A stretch of 64,000 bases of DNA from JAGVXH01 sp043810285 (GTDB taxonomy: Archaea; Nanobdellota; Nanobdellia; Pacearchaeales; GW2011-AR1). The position numbers and the translations under genes were made by a program. This document shows positions 33,048-41,894 of this stretch, in pieces; position 1 is the stretch's first letter; each line of letters starts with the position of its first letter. The notes under the pieces are model-generated. The model was not told where the DNA came from and ran no database searches. It saw nothing but the letters and a program-made list of their open reading frames with translations. The DNA is taken from contig JBDROH010000022.1 in NCBI GenBank assembly GCA_043810285.1, forward strand, positions 1 through 64,000. Direction: 5' to 3'.

Positions 33048-33779
33048 ATGGTCTTAAGTTTGCCAAAATGGGTAACTGAGCATTATAAAGAGAATGGTAA
33101 ACAGATCTCTGAGATTTTTGAGGCTAACGAATGTTTTATGTCTACAGCAAAAATTATGCAAACAAGATTGGCTCATGGTAAGGAATTTCCAGATTTATGG
33201 CATCACTTCTTTGATACTCCGGATTTAGTTATCTATCCTCAAGGAAATAATGATAATGTTTATCTCTTGTTAACTACTAACAAACAAGGAAGAATTACTG
33301 AAAATGGAGAAAAATTATTAAAATTGATTAGACCTGAGAATTTAGCTTCAAATGGAGGGGCTATCGTTGAAATATTGGATCACCTAAAAGGAAACAATTT
33401 AATAAAAGTTTCAAGAAAGAAAATTACCACTGAAAAATATTTAACAAAAGACCAAACATTGAAAGAACAAGTATGGAGAATTCTTGCAAGACATCCCGAT
33501 GAAGTCCATGCAGAAATTGCTGAAAATGCAGATTTATTGCAAGTATATACTACAATGGTTCAATTAAAAACCCGTGACTCTGAAAATATGACTATCTGCT
33601 TAGACAACCCATTGAAAGATAAGACAACATTTAAGACATTATGTATTGGAGGGATTAGTGGAAGATCTTCAGCTACGGGATGGTATAATCTCAACGATTA
33701 TAATGGAAGATTTATAGGACTAACGTCAGATATAAATCCTGAAAGTTCAAGATTAGAAAAATCAGTTATAAATTCTTAA
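33048..33779 (+). CDS. Hypothetical protein, 243 aa
   Basis: No known domain is recognised. The protein is soluble, with an N-terminal helical part (MVLSLPKWVTEHYKENGKQI) and a C-terminal part rich in Asn/Gly/Ser (GGISGRSSATGWYNLNDYNG). A well-placed TATA box (GCTTATAAATTT, near 33013) precedes the ATG by about 30 nt. It is convergent with the protease gene, six bases away. Confidence 0.5.
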   Translation: MVLSLPKWVTEHYKENGKQISEIFEANECFMSTAKIMQTRLAHGKEFPDLWHHFFDTPDLVIYPQGNNDNVYLLLTTNKQGRITENGEKLLKLIRPENLASNGGAIVEILDHLKGNNLIKVSRKKITTEKYLTKDQTLKEQVWRILARHPDEVHAEIAENADLLQVYTTMVQLKTRDSENMTICLDNPLKDKTTFKTLCIGGISGRSSATGWYNLNDYNGRFIGLTSDINPESSRLEKSVINS

Positions 33780-33784
33780 AAAAT

Positions 33785-34696
33785 TTAATACAAAGAACTT
33801 ATTCCTGCAATGTCTCCTGATTCAAGAATTCTCTTTTTAGTTTCACCATAACTTGCATAGCCATACATTGTTTGTTCTGAGCATCCACTTGTATACAAAT
33901 CTCCCATGCCTACTGCATGTCCAAGTTCATGTGTTACTATATTTTCAAAATCCATTTTGTTAGTACAATCCGTTGTACAATCTTCAGACCAATCAAAATC
34001 AACATCATCAAAAATCATATCCCATTCCACTAGCACTCTCTTATTAGGTCGTCCTCCGAAAATACCCCATATAATTGTAATTCCAATTGCTCCTTGTGAA
34101 TCAATATTTGCAAACATTACTTCATTTTTACCATTTAAATCTCCAATAGTCTCTCTATTAACTGAACTAGAGGTATCTTCCTCTCCAAGGATATTAGCTC
34201 CGCCTGAAGCATCTTCCCATTTATTAATATCAAATGCTAAATTACTTCTTATAGATGTGTTACTCAATCCTCTTATATTCTCAGTATCAACTAAGTATGG
34301 TTCAACACTTTTCCATTTTGCTCCGCTTGCTAAAAATGTATAACAAGAACTTGTATCTGGTTCTGGGTCAGGTTCTGGGTCAGGTTCTGGGTCAGGAACT
34401 TCTCCACAATCTTGTGGGCAACCTCCATCAGCTTCAAACACTAGGTGACACTTTCCATCTCCACAAACAGCTTTTGCAACCTTTTTCTTATCTTCAATCA
34501 TAAAAGCATAACCTTCCACAACTTTTCCTTTATCAAATGCTTTCCCCAAATAGAAAACTCCTGGAGCAATCTTTACTGCATTGTCTGGAAGTGTGAATTC
34601 CTTATCTTGTTTTTGAGACTCTTTCCCAGCAACAACCATCCCAACTATCATTAACATAAATCCTAGAATAAAACCAACTGCTATTATTTTTTTCAT
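33785..34696 (-). CDS. Secreted matrixin-like metalloprotease
   Basis: A signal peptide or anchor (residues 1-23) is followed by a small Cys-containing region (AVCGDGKCHLVFEADGGCPQ) and a linker of PEPD repeats. The catalytic domain has the zinc site HELGHAVGMGD (HExxHxxGxxD) and a downstream Met-turn region EQTMYGYAS, as in matrixins (M10-like). AGGT ribosome-binding sequence lies just upstream of the start. The enzyme is exported and probably cuts proteins outside the cell, such as host or environmental proteins or its own surface layer. Confidence 0.82.
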   Translation of the reverse strand: MKKIIAVGFILGFMLMIVGMVVAGKESQKQDKEFTLPDNAVKIAPGVFYLGKAFDKGKVVEGYAFMIEDKKKVAKAVCGDGKCHLVFEADGGCPQDCGEVPDPEPDPEPDPEPDTSSCYTFLASGAKWKSVEPYLVDTENIRGLSNTSIRSNLAFDINKWEDASGGANILGEEDTSSSVNRETIGDLNGKNEVMFANIDSQGAIGITIIWGIFGGRPNKRVLVEWDMIFDDVDFDWSEDCTTDCTNKMDFENIVTHELGHAVGMGDLYTSGCSEQTMYGYASYGETKKRILESGDIAGISSLY

Positions 34697-34853
34697 ATTT
34701 TTTCACCTATTGAGATATTAGGGCATAGAAGTATAAAAATGTTGTGTTATTAAAAAAATAATTTTGTTTTAGTAGCTATTGAAATGATATTTACTATATC
34801 TATACTACAGAAGATATCATCAATAAATTTGAAACCTCGAATACAAACTGTAT

Positions 34854-35684
34854 TTATTTAAAATATAAACTCGCCCCTAAAACTCCTGGATGTTTCAGCT
34901 TGCTCCATAAGATTGGAGTCTTTTTCGGAAACCGAACATATCTATCTAAATGTTTTCTTATCATTCTCAAAAACTTATCGCCACACTCACTAACCCCTCC
35001 GGCTAAAATAACTACCTCCGGGTCAAAACAATGAATAAGCGACGCAATTCCCTGCCCATAATATTTTGTAAACTCTTCCAATATTTTATCTGCTTTCACA
35101 TTTTTCATTTTCATTAATTCATTAAAAAGTTTTGATTCTCCAAATAAATTAGTAGTTATACTCATTAATCTCTTCGACGCAGCCAAACTCTCAAAATCCT
35201 TACCACCATCTAAAATAATATGTCCAAGTTCTCCCCCATACCCTTCCCCTCTGTAAGGTTTGCCCTCGATAACCACACCACCACCTATTCCCGTTCCAAG
35301 AGTTAAAATAATAAAATTCTTTTTTCTACAACCCAGTTTTAATTCAGCAAAAGCAACGCAATCAGCATCATTTTTAATAACAACTGGAACCTTAAATTTG
35401 TCTTGCAAATCTTTCTTTAAATTATAATTTTTTATAGGCAAGTTTGGAGTAACCTTTATCACACCATCTTTTAACAATCCAGGAACCGCAACAGCTATAC
35501 CTTTCACCTCGTCAGACATATAACTTCCCACAAGTTCAAAAATTTTTTCCTTAATCTCCACGAAAGTTTTAGGTGTTCTTTCCTTCAAATACTTCAATAT
35601 TTTCCTATTTTTAATAAGAGCAACTCGAACATTCGTCCCACCCAAATCAATCGCTATAATCTTATCACCTCTAGAAACTTTCAT
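34854..35684 (-). CDS. ROK-family sugar kinase, probable glucokinase
   Basis: The Met at 35684 is preferred (MKVSRGDKIIAIDLGGTNVR), although the frame is open to 35729. Phosphate-binding IAIDLGGTNVRVALI, LTLGTGIGGGVVIEGK and RGEGYGGELGHI are present. The usual Cys-rich zinc motif of ROK proteins after ELGH is absent, as in some archaeal members. It likely phosphorylates glucose (or another hexose) with ATP, feeding the upstream glycolytic genes. It is the last gene of the glycolysis-hydrogenase operon, 3-48 bases after hydA. Confidence 0.82.
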   Translation of the reverse strand: MKVSRGDKIIAIDLGGTNVRVALIKNRKILKYLKERTPKTFVEIKEKIFELVGSYMSDEVKGIAVAVPGLLKDGVIKVTPNLPIKNYNLKKDLQDKFKVPVVIKNDADCVAFAELKLGCRKKNFIILTLGTGIGGGVVIEGKPYRGEGYGGELGHIILDGGKDFESLAASKRLMSITTNLFGESKLFNELMKMKNVKADKILEEFTKYYGQGIASLIHCFDPEVVILAGGVSECGDKFLRMIRKHLDRYVRFPKKTPILWSKLKHPGVLGASLYFK

Positions 35685-35732
35685 AAAAACAAAAGACTTC
35701 CAATGTTTAAAAATCTGTTCATATATCAACCC

Positions 35733-37400
35733 TCAAAACCCATCTCTCTTCTGATACTTAGTATGCAACAATTTCTCTGCTTTCTTACTCAACGGTTTCC
35801 CCAAATACTTCTTATAAATTTCTTTAACAATCGGATTCTCATGAGACCTCCTAAACTTCTTTCTCGAATCCTGTTTATACAACGCCTTACTCCTTAATCC
35901 TAAAACTTTCTCATCAAAATAAATCGGTTGCCCTCCCCCACCAACACATCCTCCAGGACAAGCCATCATCTCAATAAAATGATACTTATCTTTATCTTTC
36001 AACAACCTCCGAATATTCGCCCCACCATTTGCACAAGCATATTTGATAGTTTTATCCCCCAACTTTACCGACCCTGTTTTTATCCCCTTAGAATCCCGAA
36101 GATTATCAAACTCAACTTTCCTAAGTTCTTTCCCCGCCACAATCTCATAACTCGTCCTCAACGCCGCTTCCATAACTCCTCCAGCAGTTCCAAAAATATC
36201 TCCAGCCCCACTCGCAATTCCAAGAATAGGATCAAATTCCTGATCTTCGAGTTTAGCAAAATCAATATTTTTTTGTTTAATCAACCTACCCAACTCTCTC
36301 GTCGTAAGAACATAATCCACTTCAGTATTCAACTCAGGACGCGTAGACTCAAACTTCTTCGCAACACAAGGCATAATACTCACGACGACAATATCCTTCG
36401 GATTTATCTTTGCCTTCTCCGCATAATACGTTTTAATAAGTATACCTAACATTTCATGAGGACTCTTACACGTCGACATATTCGGAATAAGCTCGGGATA
36501 AAAATGCTCCATCATCAAAATCCAACTCGGACAACACGTAGTAATCATCGGGAACAATCCTCCCCCCTTAATCCTCTTCAACAATTCTGCAGACTCTTCC
36601 ATAATAGTCATATCAGCCCCCAAATCCACGTCGAACACCATATCAAAACCACATTGCTTTAATGCTGTAACCATTTTCCCAGTAACCAAAGTCCCATATT
36701 TCATACCAAAAAGTTCCCCTAACGTTGCTCTTATCGACGGTGCTGTCTGCGCAACAACATGCTTCTTAGGATTATCCAATGCCTCAATAACTTCTTTCAA
36801 ATGCGACCGCTCAGAAATGGCCCCCACAGGACAATTAATCAAACACTGTCCACATTTTATACAAGCAATATCAGACAAATGTTTTTCATTATACGGGGTC
36901 ACATGCTCATTATGTGCCCGACTCGCAAAATCCACTGCAAAAATTTCCTGAATTTTTCCACAGACCTGAACACACCGTCCACAATTAACACATTTATTAT
37001 TATCTCTAACAAGTGCCGCCCCAAGTTCGGGAACATAATTTTTAATCGATTTGAATCTCTCATTATCCAAACCAACCTGCTCATAAATTTCTCTCGCCTC
37101 AAAATCATTCGACAGTGCACCAATATTTACACCAGGATTCATCAACTCCATATTTCTCCGTCGAGCTTTCAAAACTTTTTTAGAAGAAGTCATAATTTTA
37201 GAATACTCTTTCGCCCTTGTAGAACAAGCAGTCACCAATTTCCCGTCAAGGTCAACCAAACATAATCGACATCTTGCCTCAGGAAATAAACTTTTGTGAT
37301 AACATAATGTAGGAATTTTAATATTCTGTTTCTGACATATTTCTAAAATTGTTTTCCCCTCATCGACTTCCAAGTTCTTCCCATCAATTGTTATTTTCAT
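35733..37400 (-). CDS. hydA: [FeFe]-hydrogenase catalytic subunit HydA (group A)
   Basis: The enzyme reduces protons to H2 or the reverse. Order of parts: plant-type 2Fe-2S domain (Cys33, 44, 47, 59); two 4Fe-4S motifs CVNCGRCVQVC (137-147) and CIKCGQCLINCP (180-191); H-cluster motifs TTCCPSW (Cys289 relay, Cys290 ligand), MPCVAKKFE (Cys345) and MACPGGCVGGGGQP (Cys481, 485). All H-cluster ligands and the proton-relay Cys are present. The histidine/cysteine 4Fe-4S site normally found between the first two parts is missing: the region 83-100 has no Cys. The C-terminal LLHTKY resembles other group A enzymes. It overlaps hydB by 4 bases. Maturation genes hydEFG are not in this window. Confidence 0.95.
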   Translation of the reverse strand: MKITIDGKNLEVDEGKTILEICQKQNIKIPTLCYHKSLFPEARCRLCLVDLDGKLVTACSTRAKEYSKIMTSSKKVLKARRRNMELMNPGVNIGALSNDFEAREIYEQVGLDNERFKSIKNYVPELGAALVRDNNKCVNCGRCVQVCGKIQEIFAVDFASRAHNEHVTPYNEKHLSDIACIKCGQCLINCPVGAISERSHLKEVIEALDNPKKHVVAQTAPSIRATLGELFGMKYGTLVTGKMVTALKQCGFDMVFDVDLGADMTIMEESAELLKRIKGGGLFPMITTCCPSWILMMEHFYPELIPNMSTCKSPHEMLGILIKTYYAEKAKINPKDIVVVSIMPCVAKKFESTRPELNTEVDYVLTTRELGRLIKQKNIDFAKLEDQEFDPILGIASGAGDIFGTAGGVMEAALRTSYEIVAGKELRKVEFDNLRDSKGIKTGSVKLGDKTIKYACANGGANIRRLLKDKDKYHFIEMMACPGGCVGGGGQPIYFDEKVLGLRSKALYKQDSRKKFRRSHENPIVKEIYKKYLGKPLSKKAEKLLHTKYQKRDGF

Positions 37401-38512
37401 TTTATATACTCCCGATAATCTTTTTTAAAATGTTTAAGACTTGTCAATATATGATTTCCACAAGACTGTCCTAATCCACACAAACTAGTTTCCTGAATAT
37501 GTTCTGCAAATTCTTTCAATAACTTTATATCACTCTCGTTGGCCTTTTTATTCTTTATTTTTTTCAACAAATTAACTAATCTTATCGTTCCCTCTCTGCA
37601 CGGAGTACATTTTCCGCAAGACTCGTAAGTATAAAATTTCGCAATACTCAAGCATATATCGACGATGTTATGTCTCTCACCAATAAGAATAATACTAAAC
37701 GCTCCGTGCTGACAATCACTTTTACATATAGTCTCTTGAGACACCGAGGAATTTTTATTAATCGGCATAATCCCTCCAAAACAACCAAAAGACATTGCCT
37801 TAATTTTCTCCTTGGGTTTAACTGTCTCCAAAATCGTTGACATTTTCACTCCAAGTTCCCATTCATAAACTCCTGGATGATTAACATCTCCCGAAATAGA
37901 AAACAGCCTATAATCCGGATTCCAATCTTCGTATACCAATGCTTGGGGAACACAAGTTAATGTCTCGACGTTATTCAATACAGTTGGTTTACCCCATAAC
38001 CCTGAAATAGTAGGATAAGGAGGCTTGTACATTGAACTACCCCTATTCCCCATTATCGATTGAATAATTGCAGTCTCTTCCCCACAAACATACGCACCAG
38101 CCCCCCTAACAATTTCAATAGAAACTTTCATCTTAGATTTCTTTAACATCTCTTTTATCTTTTCCTCAAGCTCTTCTCTCAAATAATCATACTCTCCTCG
38201 AAGATAAATAAAACACCTCTTAACTTTCAAAACATAAGCTGCAATTAACAGTCCTTCAATCATTGTCTCAGGATTATTTTTTAAAATAAATTTATCCTTA
38301 AAAGTTCCTGGCTCACCTTCATCAGCGTTACATATAACATATCGTTCTTTTGCCTTTGTATCCATTGCCACCCCCCATTTTTTTGCAACAGAAAAATTTA
38401 CACCTCCCCGACCGCCCAATTTCTTCTTCGATAAAATCTCAAGAACCTTCTTTCGCCCAATTTTTTTAGCCAATTTCAAACCGGCCAATTTCGTCTCTCT
38501 AAGTATCTGCAT
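37397..38512 (-). CDS. hydB: NuoF-like NADH-binding subunit HydB of the hydrogenase
   Basis: This subunit binds FMN and NAD(H) and passes electrons to HydA. Visible: GRGGVNFSVAKKWG (FMN/NADH site, variant of GRGGAGFPTG), NADEGEPGTFKD, YLRGEYDYLREEL, GAGAYVCGEETA and the 4Fe-4S motif CGKCTPCREG with the distal Cys in SLCGLGQ. At 371 residues it lacks both the N-terminal thioredoxin-like 2Fe-2S domain and the C-terminal ferredoxin domain present in bifurcating HydB proteins. It overlaps hydC by 14 bases. Confidence 0.93.
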   Translation of the reverse strand: MQILRETKLAGLKLAKKIGRKKVLEILSKKKLGGRGGVNFSVAKKWGVAMDTKAKERYVICNADEGEPGTFKDKFILKNNPETMIEGLLIAAYVLKVKRCFIYLRGEYDYLREELEEKIKEMLKKSKMKVSIEIVRGAGAYVCGEETAIIQSIMGNRGSSMYKPPYPTISGLWGKPTVLNNVETLTCVPQALVYEDWNPDYRLFSISGDVNHPGVYEWELGVKMSTILETVKPKEKIKAMSFGCFGGIMPINKNSSVSQETICKSDCQHGAFSIILIGERHNIVDICLSIAKFYTYESCGKCTPCREGTIRLVNLLKKIKNKKANESDIKLLKEFAEHIQETSLCGLGQSCGNHILTSLKHFKKDYREYIK

Positions 38513-38927
38513 TTTTTCTTAATTCTCCCAAAATTTCCTTAACTCGTTGGATTGTTAATTTTGTATAAGGCACCCCATTAACCAACATCGCTGGAGCTTC
38601 ATCACAACACCCGATACATGAAGTTTTATAAACAGAAAACAAATTATCTTTACTAGTTTCTCCAATTTCAATTTTCAATTCTTTTTCTAAAAAGTTTTCT
38701 ATCTCTCTACTTCTGTTTAAAATACAACTTGGAGATCCACATAATTCTATTACATATTTTCCTTGTTTTTTGATTTTTAGCATAGTATAAAATGTAGCAA
38801 CCCCATAAAGCTTAGATATCGGAATATCGTATTCTATGCTAATTTCTTTTAAATTTTTTTCAGAAAGATAACCCTCTCTATCTTGTACTTCATGCAATAT
38901 ATTCAAAAGTATTTTATCTTCCATCAC
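38499..38927 (-). CDS. hydC: NuoE-like 2Fe-2S subunit HydC of the hydrogenase
   Basis: A 142-residue thioredoxin-like ferredoxin with cluster ligands CGSPSC (C-x4-C) and CIGCC (C-x3-C), preceded by the usual helical NuoE N-domain (LLNILHEVQDREGYLS). It bridges NADH oxidation in HydB with HydA. Length is slightly less than bacterial homologues (about 160). Its start overlaps the tpiA stop by 4 bases, so glycolysis and hydrogenase genes are translationally coupled. Confidence 0.92.
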   Translation of the reverse strand: MMEDKILLNILHEVQDREGYLSEKNLKEISIEYDIPISKLYGVATFYTMLKIKKQGKYVIELCGSPSCILNRSREIENFLEKELKIEIGETSKDNLFSVYKTSCIGCCDEAPAMLVNGVPYTKLTIQRVKEILGELRKNADT

Positions 38928-39550
38928 ACAATCAACTCTTTTAACTCCTTCCGGGGATTTTTAGCATTACAAATCGCAGAACTAACTGCAATACCTGAAG
39001 CTCCAAGTTTCATTGCAATCTTAACATCCTCAGAAGAATGAATTCCTGCACCGACGAGAAAATTCATTTTCAAGCTCTTCTTTATCTTCTCTATTAATTC
39101 CGGTTTAGACTTCGAAACAGAAATCTTACCACCAACAAGTTCTGGAGGTTCTATTACTAAATAATCAGGATTCAACTTTTCAATTTTCAAAGCCTCCCCC
39201 AACGACGAAGCAAAAACCACAGTCTTCAAACCAACCTTATTACATCTCTTAATCGTCCTCTTTAAAATATCAAAATCCAACTTATGTTCAGAATGATTTA
39301 AAAAACTTCCAATAGCTTTCTCACTTTTTACAGCCTCGGGAAGAACAAATCCTGTAGCTCGGCCTTTTTCCAAACAATCTACATGCTGACTATAAACTTT
39401 TAATTTAGTCTTCTTAACAATCTCACAAATATCACTTGCCTGAACACCGACGATAATGTTCTTATCAACCTCCTCAATCTGCTTAGCTAAATTAACTGCT
39501 TCCTTTCCTTGCTTATATGTCTTAAAGTTTACAATAATAATCGGTTTCAT
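38924..39550 (-). CDS. tpiA: Triosephosphate isomerase (archaeal type)
   Basis: It interconverts dihydroxyacetone phosphate and glyceraldehyde 3-phosphate. The Met at 39550 is chosen because TIMs start KPIIIVNFKTYKQG (substrate-binding Asn and Lys); it overlaps the GH15 stop by 4 bases. Other signs: the catalytic His in LNHSEHKL, the catalytic Glu in VIEPPELVGG (loop 6), and GAGIHSSEDVKIAMKLGASGIAVSSA in part. At 208 residues it is the short form typical of archaea. Confidence 0.95.
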   Translation of the reverse strand: MKPIIIVNFKTYKQGKEAVNLAKQIEEVDKNIIVGVQASDICEIVKKTKLKVYSQHVDCLEKGRATGFVLPEAVKSEKAIGSFLNHSEHKLDFDILKRTIKRCNKVGLKTVVFASSLGEALKIEKLNPDYLVIEPPELVGGKISVSKSKPELIEKIKKSLKMNFLVGAGIHSSEDVKIAMKLGASGIAVSSAICNAKNPRKELKELIV

Positions 39551-40740
39551 TTTAAACCATCCTTTCTTAACAAAATATATTCGGCATGACTCCATCCCAA
39601 GGGATTCGCCCAATAAACCATTTTTCTTCCTCTAAAATTTTTAACTGACTTTTCAGCTTTTTTCATTTCATTTATAATTCTCGAATTAAACTCAATTTCA
39701 TGAGACTTCCAATCATCATATTCCTCTTTCGTCGCAATATGTTCCGGTAACAATCCATCTGAAAAAAAAGAAACTTCCCTTAACCATTTAATACATTCGT
39801 TATATCCTCTCTTATTTTTAACCTTTTTATAAAATCTAGCAACCATTGCAGTGAGAGCACACCAACTTCCAGAACCTCCAGTATACCAATGCCAATCATC
39901 ACAAATCTCAAATTTTCTAAACCTTCTAAATCCTCCAATTTCACCATCCCAAATATGCTTTCTTAAATAAGCCAATGTATTCCTCAAAACTTTTTCATCA
40001 TCATCAACATTAAAATAAAATGGAGCCAACTGAGAAATATCTGGGGAATCTGGAAACCTCTTATTTTTAATATAAATCTTAAGTTTCTTATTGAACAATC
40101 TCTTCTCAATATTCCCTTTAATTTTCTCCGCCTTTTTGTCCCACTCTTTGCTTTCTTTTTTATGATTCATTATTTCCGCAATCTTGGCCGCATCTTTTAA
40201 TCCTCGATAACAAGCACAATTCACCCAGAGATCATATCCCTTCTCAAGTTTTTTGAATTCGTGAATACTAGAATTAGTTTTAACTAACCCAAATCTAGAA
40301 TAAGAAAATATAAGCCCAACGACTTGTTCAACTGTCGTCCACATATTCTCAAGAAAAGTCTCTTTCTTATTATGCAAATAAGTATCATATATCCCGTGCA
40401 ACAACAATCCCTCATTATCATTTTGAACTTTCCGTGTTACAGAAGGCAATCCTGAAGAGGTATACCTCTGAAAAACCTCTTTATAATTTTCGACCTTAAC
40501 TGCTTTTTTCATAAAATAATAAAATTTCTCCGAAGCATCAGCCATCCCTATACGATTCAATGCCTTACTAATAATAACGCTATCCCTCGTATAAACATAT
40601 GGATACGCCGCATCCTTGGGGGTCGCAAGTATACCTCCATTTTTTAACCGCAAAGACTTGACAACCTCTTCACTCTTTTTCAACAAATCTATCTTACCTC
40701 TAGAAGTCTTAGAACTTAAAGTCATAATCATGTCCTGCAT
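39547..40740 (-). CDS. GH15 glucoamylase-type glycoside hydrolase
   Basis: The enzyme would release glucose from alpha-glucans such as maltodextrin, starch or glycogen-like chains. Seen: YPYVYTRDSVI, the substrate-site NDNEGLLLHGIYDTY, the inverting catalytic Glu regions near YDLWVN and GLLPEHIATKE, and NPLGWSHAEYIL at the end. No signal peptide, so it acts inside the cell. At 397 residues it is shorter than bacterial and archaeal GH15 enzymes (about 600): the N-terminal beta-sandwich is missing and only the (alpha/alpha)6 barrel remains. It overlaps the PGI gene by 32 bases; a later start at 40728 is possible. Confidence 0.85.
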   Translation of the reverse strand: MQDMIMTLSSKTSRGKIDLLKKSEEVVKSLRLKNGGILATPKDAAYPYVYTRDSVIISKALNRIGMADASEKFYYFMKKAVKVENYKEVFQRYTSSGLPSVTRKVQNDNEGLLLHGIYDTYLHNKKETFLENMWTTVEQVVGLIFSYSRFGLVKTNSSIHEFKKLEKGYDLWVNCACYRGLKDAAKIAEIMNHKKESKEWDKKAEKIKGNIEKRLFNKKLKIYIKNKRFPDSPDISQLAPFYFNVDDDEKVLRNTLAYLRKHIWDGEIGGFRRFRKFEICDDWHWYTGGSGSWCALTAMVARFYKKVKNKRGYNECIKWLREVSFFSDGLLPEHIATKEEYDDWKSHEIEFNSRIINEMKKAEKSVKNFRGRKMVYWANPLGWSHAEYILLRKDGLK

Positions 40741-41146
40741 TTTTACTATAGATTGTAAAAACTTCTAAATTACTTTTCCCAGTGTTAATAAGCCTATGTC
40801 CAGACTTCCCAGGGATAAAATAAATTTTACCCTTCTTCATATTTATTTCCTTAATTTTATTCTTTTCTTTAATCAAAAGTTTCCCTTTCCCGTTGATCAA
40901 CATATAAATTTCCTCGACGGGATTTCTATGTCTATGCCCCTTAGTCATAAAATATTCTTTTCCAATCTTCCCAGATTCAATAACTGTCAAACCAGTTTCA
41001 AAACTTTTAAAATCTTTAATATACACCACATAAATCAAAGGGTTCCCTTTAATTTCAGATTTATATTTATCCTTCATATCGGTATACCTTCTTACCATTT
41101 TTTTATCGCACAACTTCTTTAAGTTTTTATAATCTACTTCAATCAT
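40709..41146 (-). CDS. Cupin-type glucose-6-phosphate isomerase
   Basis: It isomerises glucose 6-phosphate and fructose 6-phosphate in a metal-dependent cupin, unlike the bacterial/eukaryotic enzyme. Characteristic motifs: TKGHRHRNPVEEIYMLI (metal-binding His and Glu), GKGKLLI, YFIPGKSGHRLINTG and the terminal GHDYDFKF. The length (145) is shorter than the usual 190, because the N-terminal strands are reduced. Overlaps FBA by 8 bases. Confidence 0.9.
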   Translation of the reverse strand: MIEVDYKNLKKLCDKKMVRRYTDMKDKYKSEIKGNPLIYVVYIKDFKSFETGLTVIESGKIGKEYFMTKGHRHRNPVEEIYMLINGKGKLLIKEKNKIKEINMKKGKIYFIPGKSGHRLINTGKSNLEVFTIYSKNAGHDYDFKF

Positions 41147-41894
41147 TTTTCCAAATCACCCCACTTATTTTTTTAGAAATCTTCAAAGGATTTTTGCTCT
41201 GCCAAACATTTCTCCCAATAGCAAACCCCGAACATCCAACCTTCATCGCTTCCTTTACTTCTTTAATCAAATCACTCTCATCTTTTTTTCTTCCACCAGC
41301 AATAACTACTCGAACCTTTCCCGCACTTTTAATCGCCCAAGCTAAATCCTCTTTTTTTCCAGTAGATTGAATCTTAATAATATCTGCGCCAATCTCTAAC
41401 CCCACCCTTGCAGCATAAGCCATCAAATCTTTTTTCTTTTTCCCAGAAACCCCTTTTCCTCGAGGATAAATCCAACAAATCACTGGCAGACTATTCTTGT
41501 GTGCCTCTCTTTGTATCCCTTCAAACTCAGACAACATTTCCTCCTCATGTTTACTCCCAATATAAATTGTATATCCTACTGCAACCGCACCAAGACTAAT
41601 CGCTTCCTTTATCGTACAAAGTTGTTTTGATATAGGATCTCCTCCAACCAAATTTGTTTTCCCATTAAGTTTTATTATCAAAGGAACCTTACTTAATTTT
41701 ATTTCCTGATTATACTTTTCCGCAATCCCTTTCTGAAAAATAATTCCGGTATACTTTCCCTCTTTTGCAATCTTTATAATATATTCAGGATCTACATTCT
41801 TATCATTAAAATCCATCGGCCCATGTTCCAACCCCTGATCATAAGCTAAAAACAACGCCCTTCCCTTTCTCATAATTTTATTTAATTTAATCAT
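41139..41894 (-). CDS. Archaeal class I fructose-bisphosphate aldolase (DhnA-type)
   Basis: It splits fructose 1,6-bisphosphate into two triose phosphates using a Schiff-base lysine. Seen: LFLAYDQGLEHGPMDF at the N-terminus, GYTIYIGSKHEEEM, CWIYPRGKGV, the Schiff-base Lys in GADIIKIQSTG, and phosphate-binding VIAGGRKKDE and GFAIGRNVWQS. Length 251 is typical. The ATGA overlap with pfkB shows coupling. Confidence 0.95.
   Translation of the reverse strand: MIKLNKIMRKGRALFLAYDQGLEHGPMDFNDKNVDPEYIIKIAKEGKYTGIIFQKGIAEKYNQEIKLSKVPLIIKLNGKTNLVGGDPISKQLCTIKEAISLGAVAVGYTIYIGSKHEEEMLSEFEGIQREAHKNSLPVICWIYPRGKGVSGKKKKDLMAYAARVGLEIGADIIKIQSTGKKEDLAWAIKSAGKVRVVIAGGRKKDESDLIKEVKEAMKVGCSGFAIGRNVWQSKNPLKISKKISGVIWKND

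Noticed and set aside
34445..34654. Plus-strand open frames opposite the metalloprotease
   Set aside because: They are antisense to the signal peptide and PEPD repeat coding sequence and have no independent support.
35703..37265. Several plus-strand frames opposite hydA
   Set aside because: They run antisense to a gene with all catalytic motifs present and show no domain of their own.
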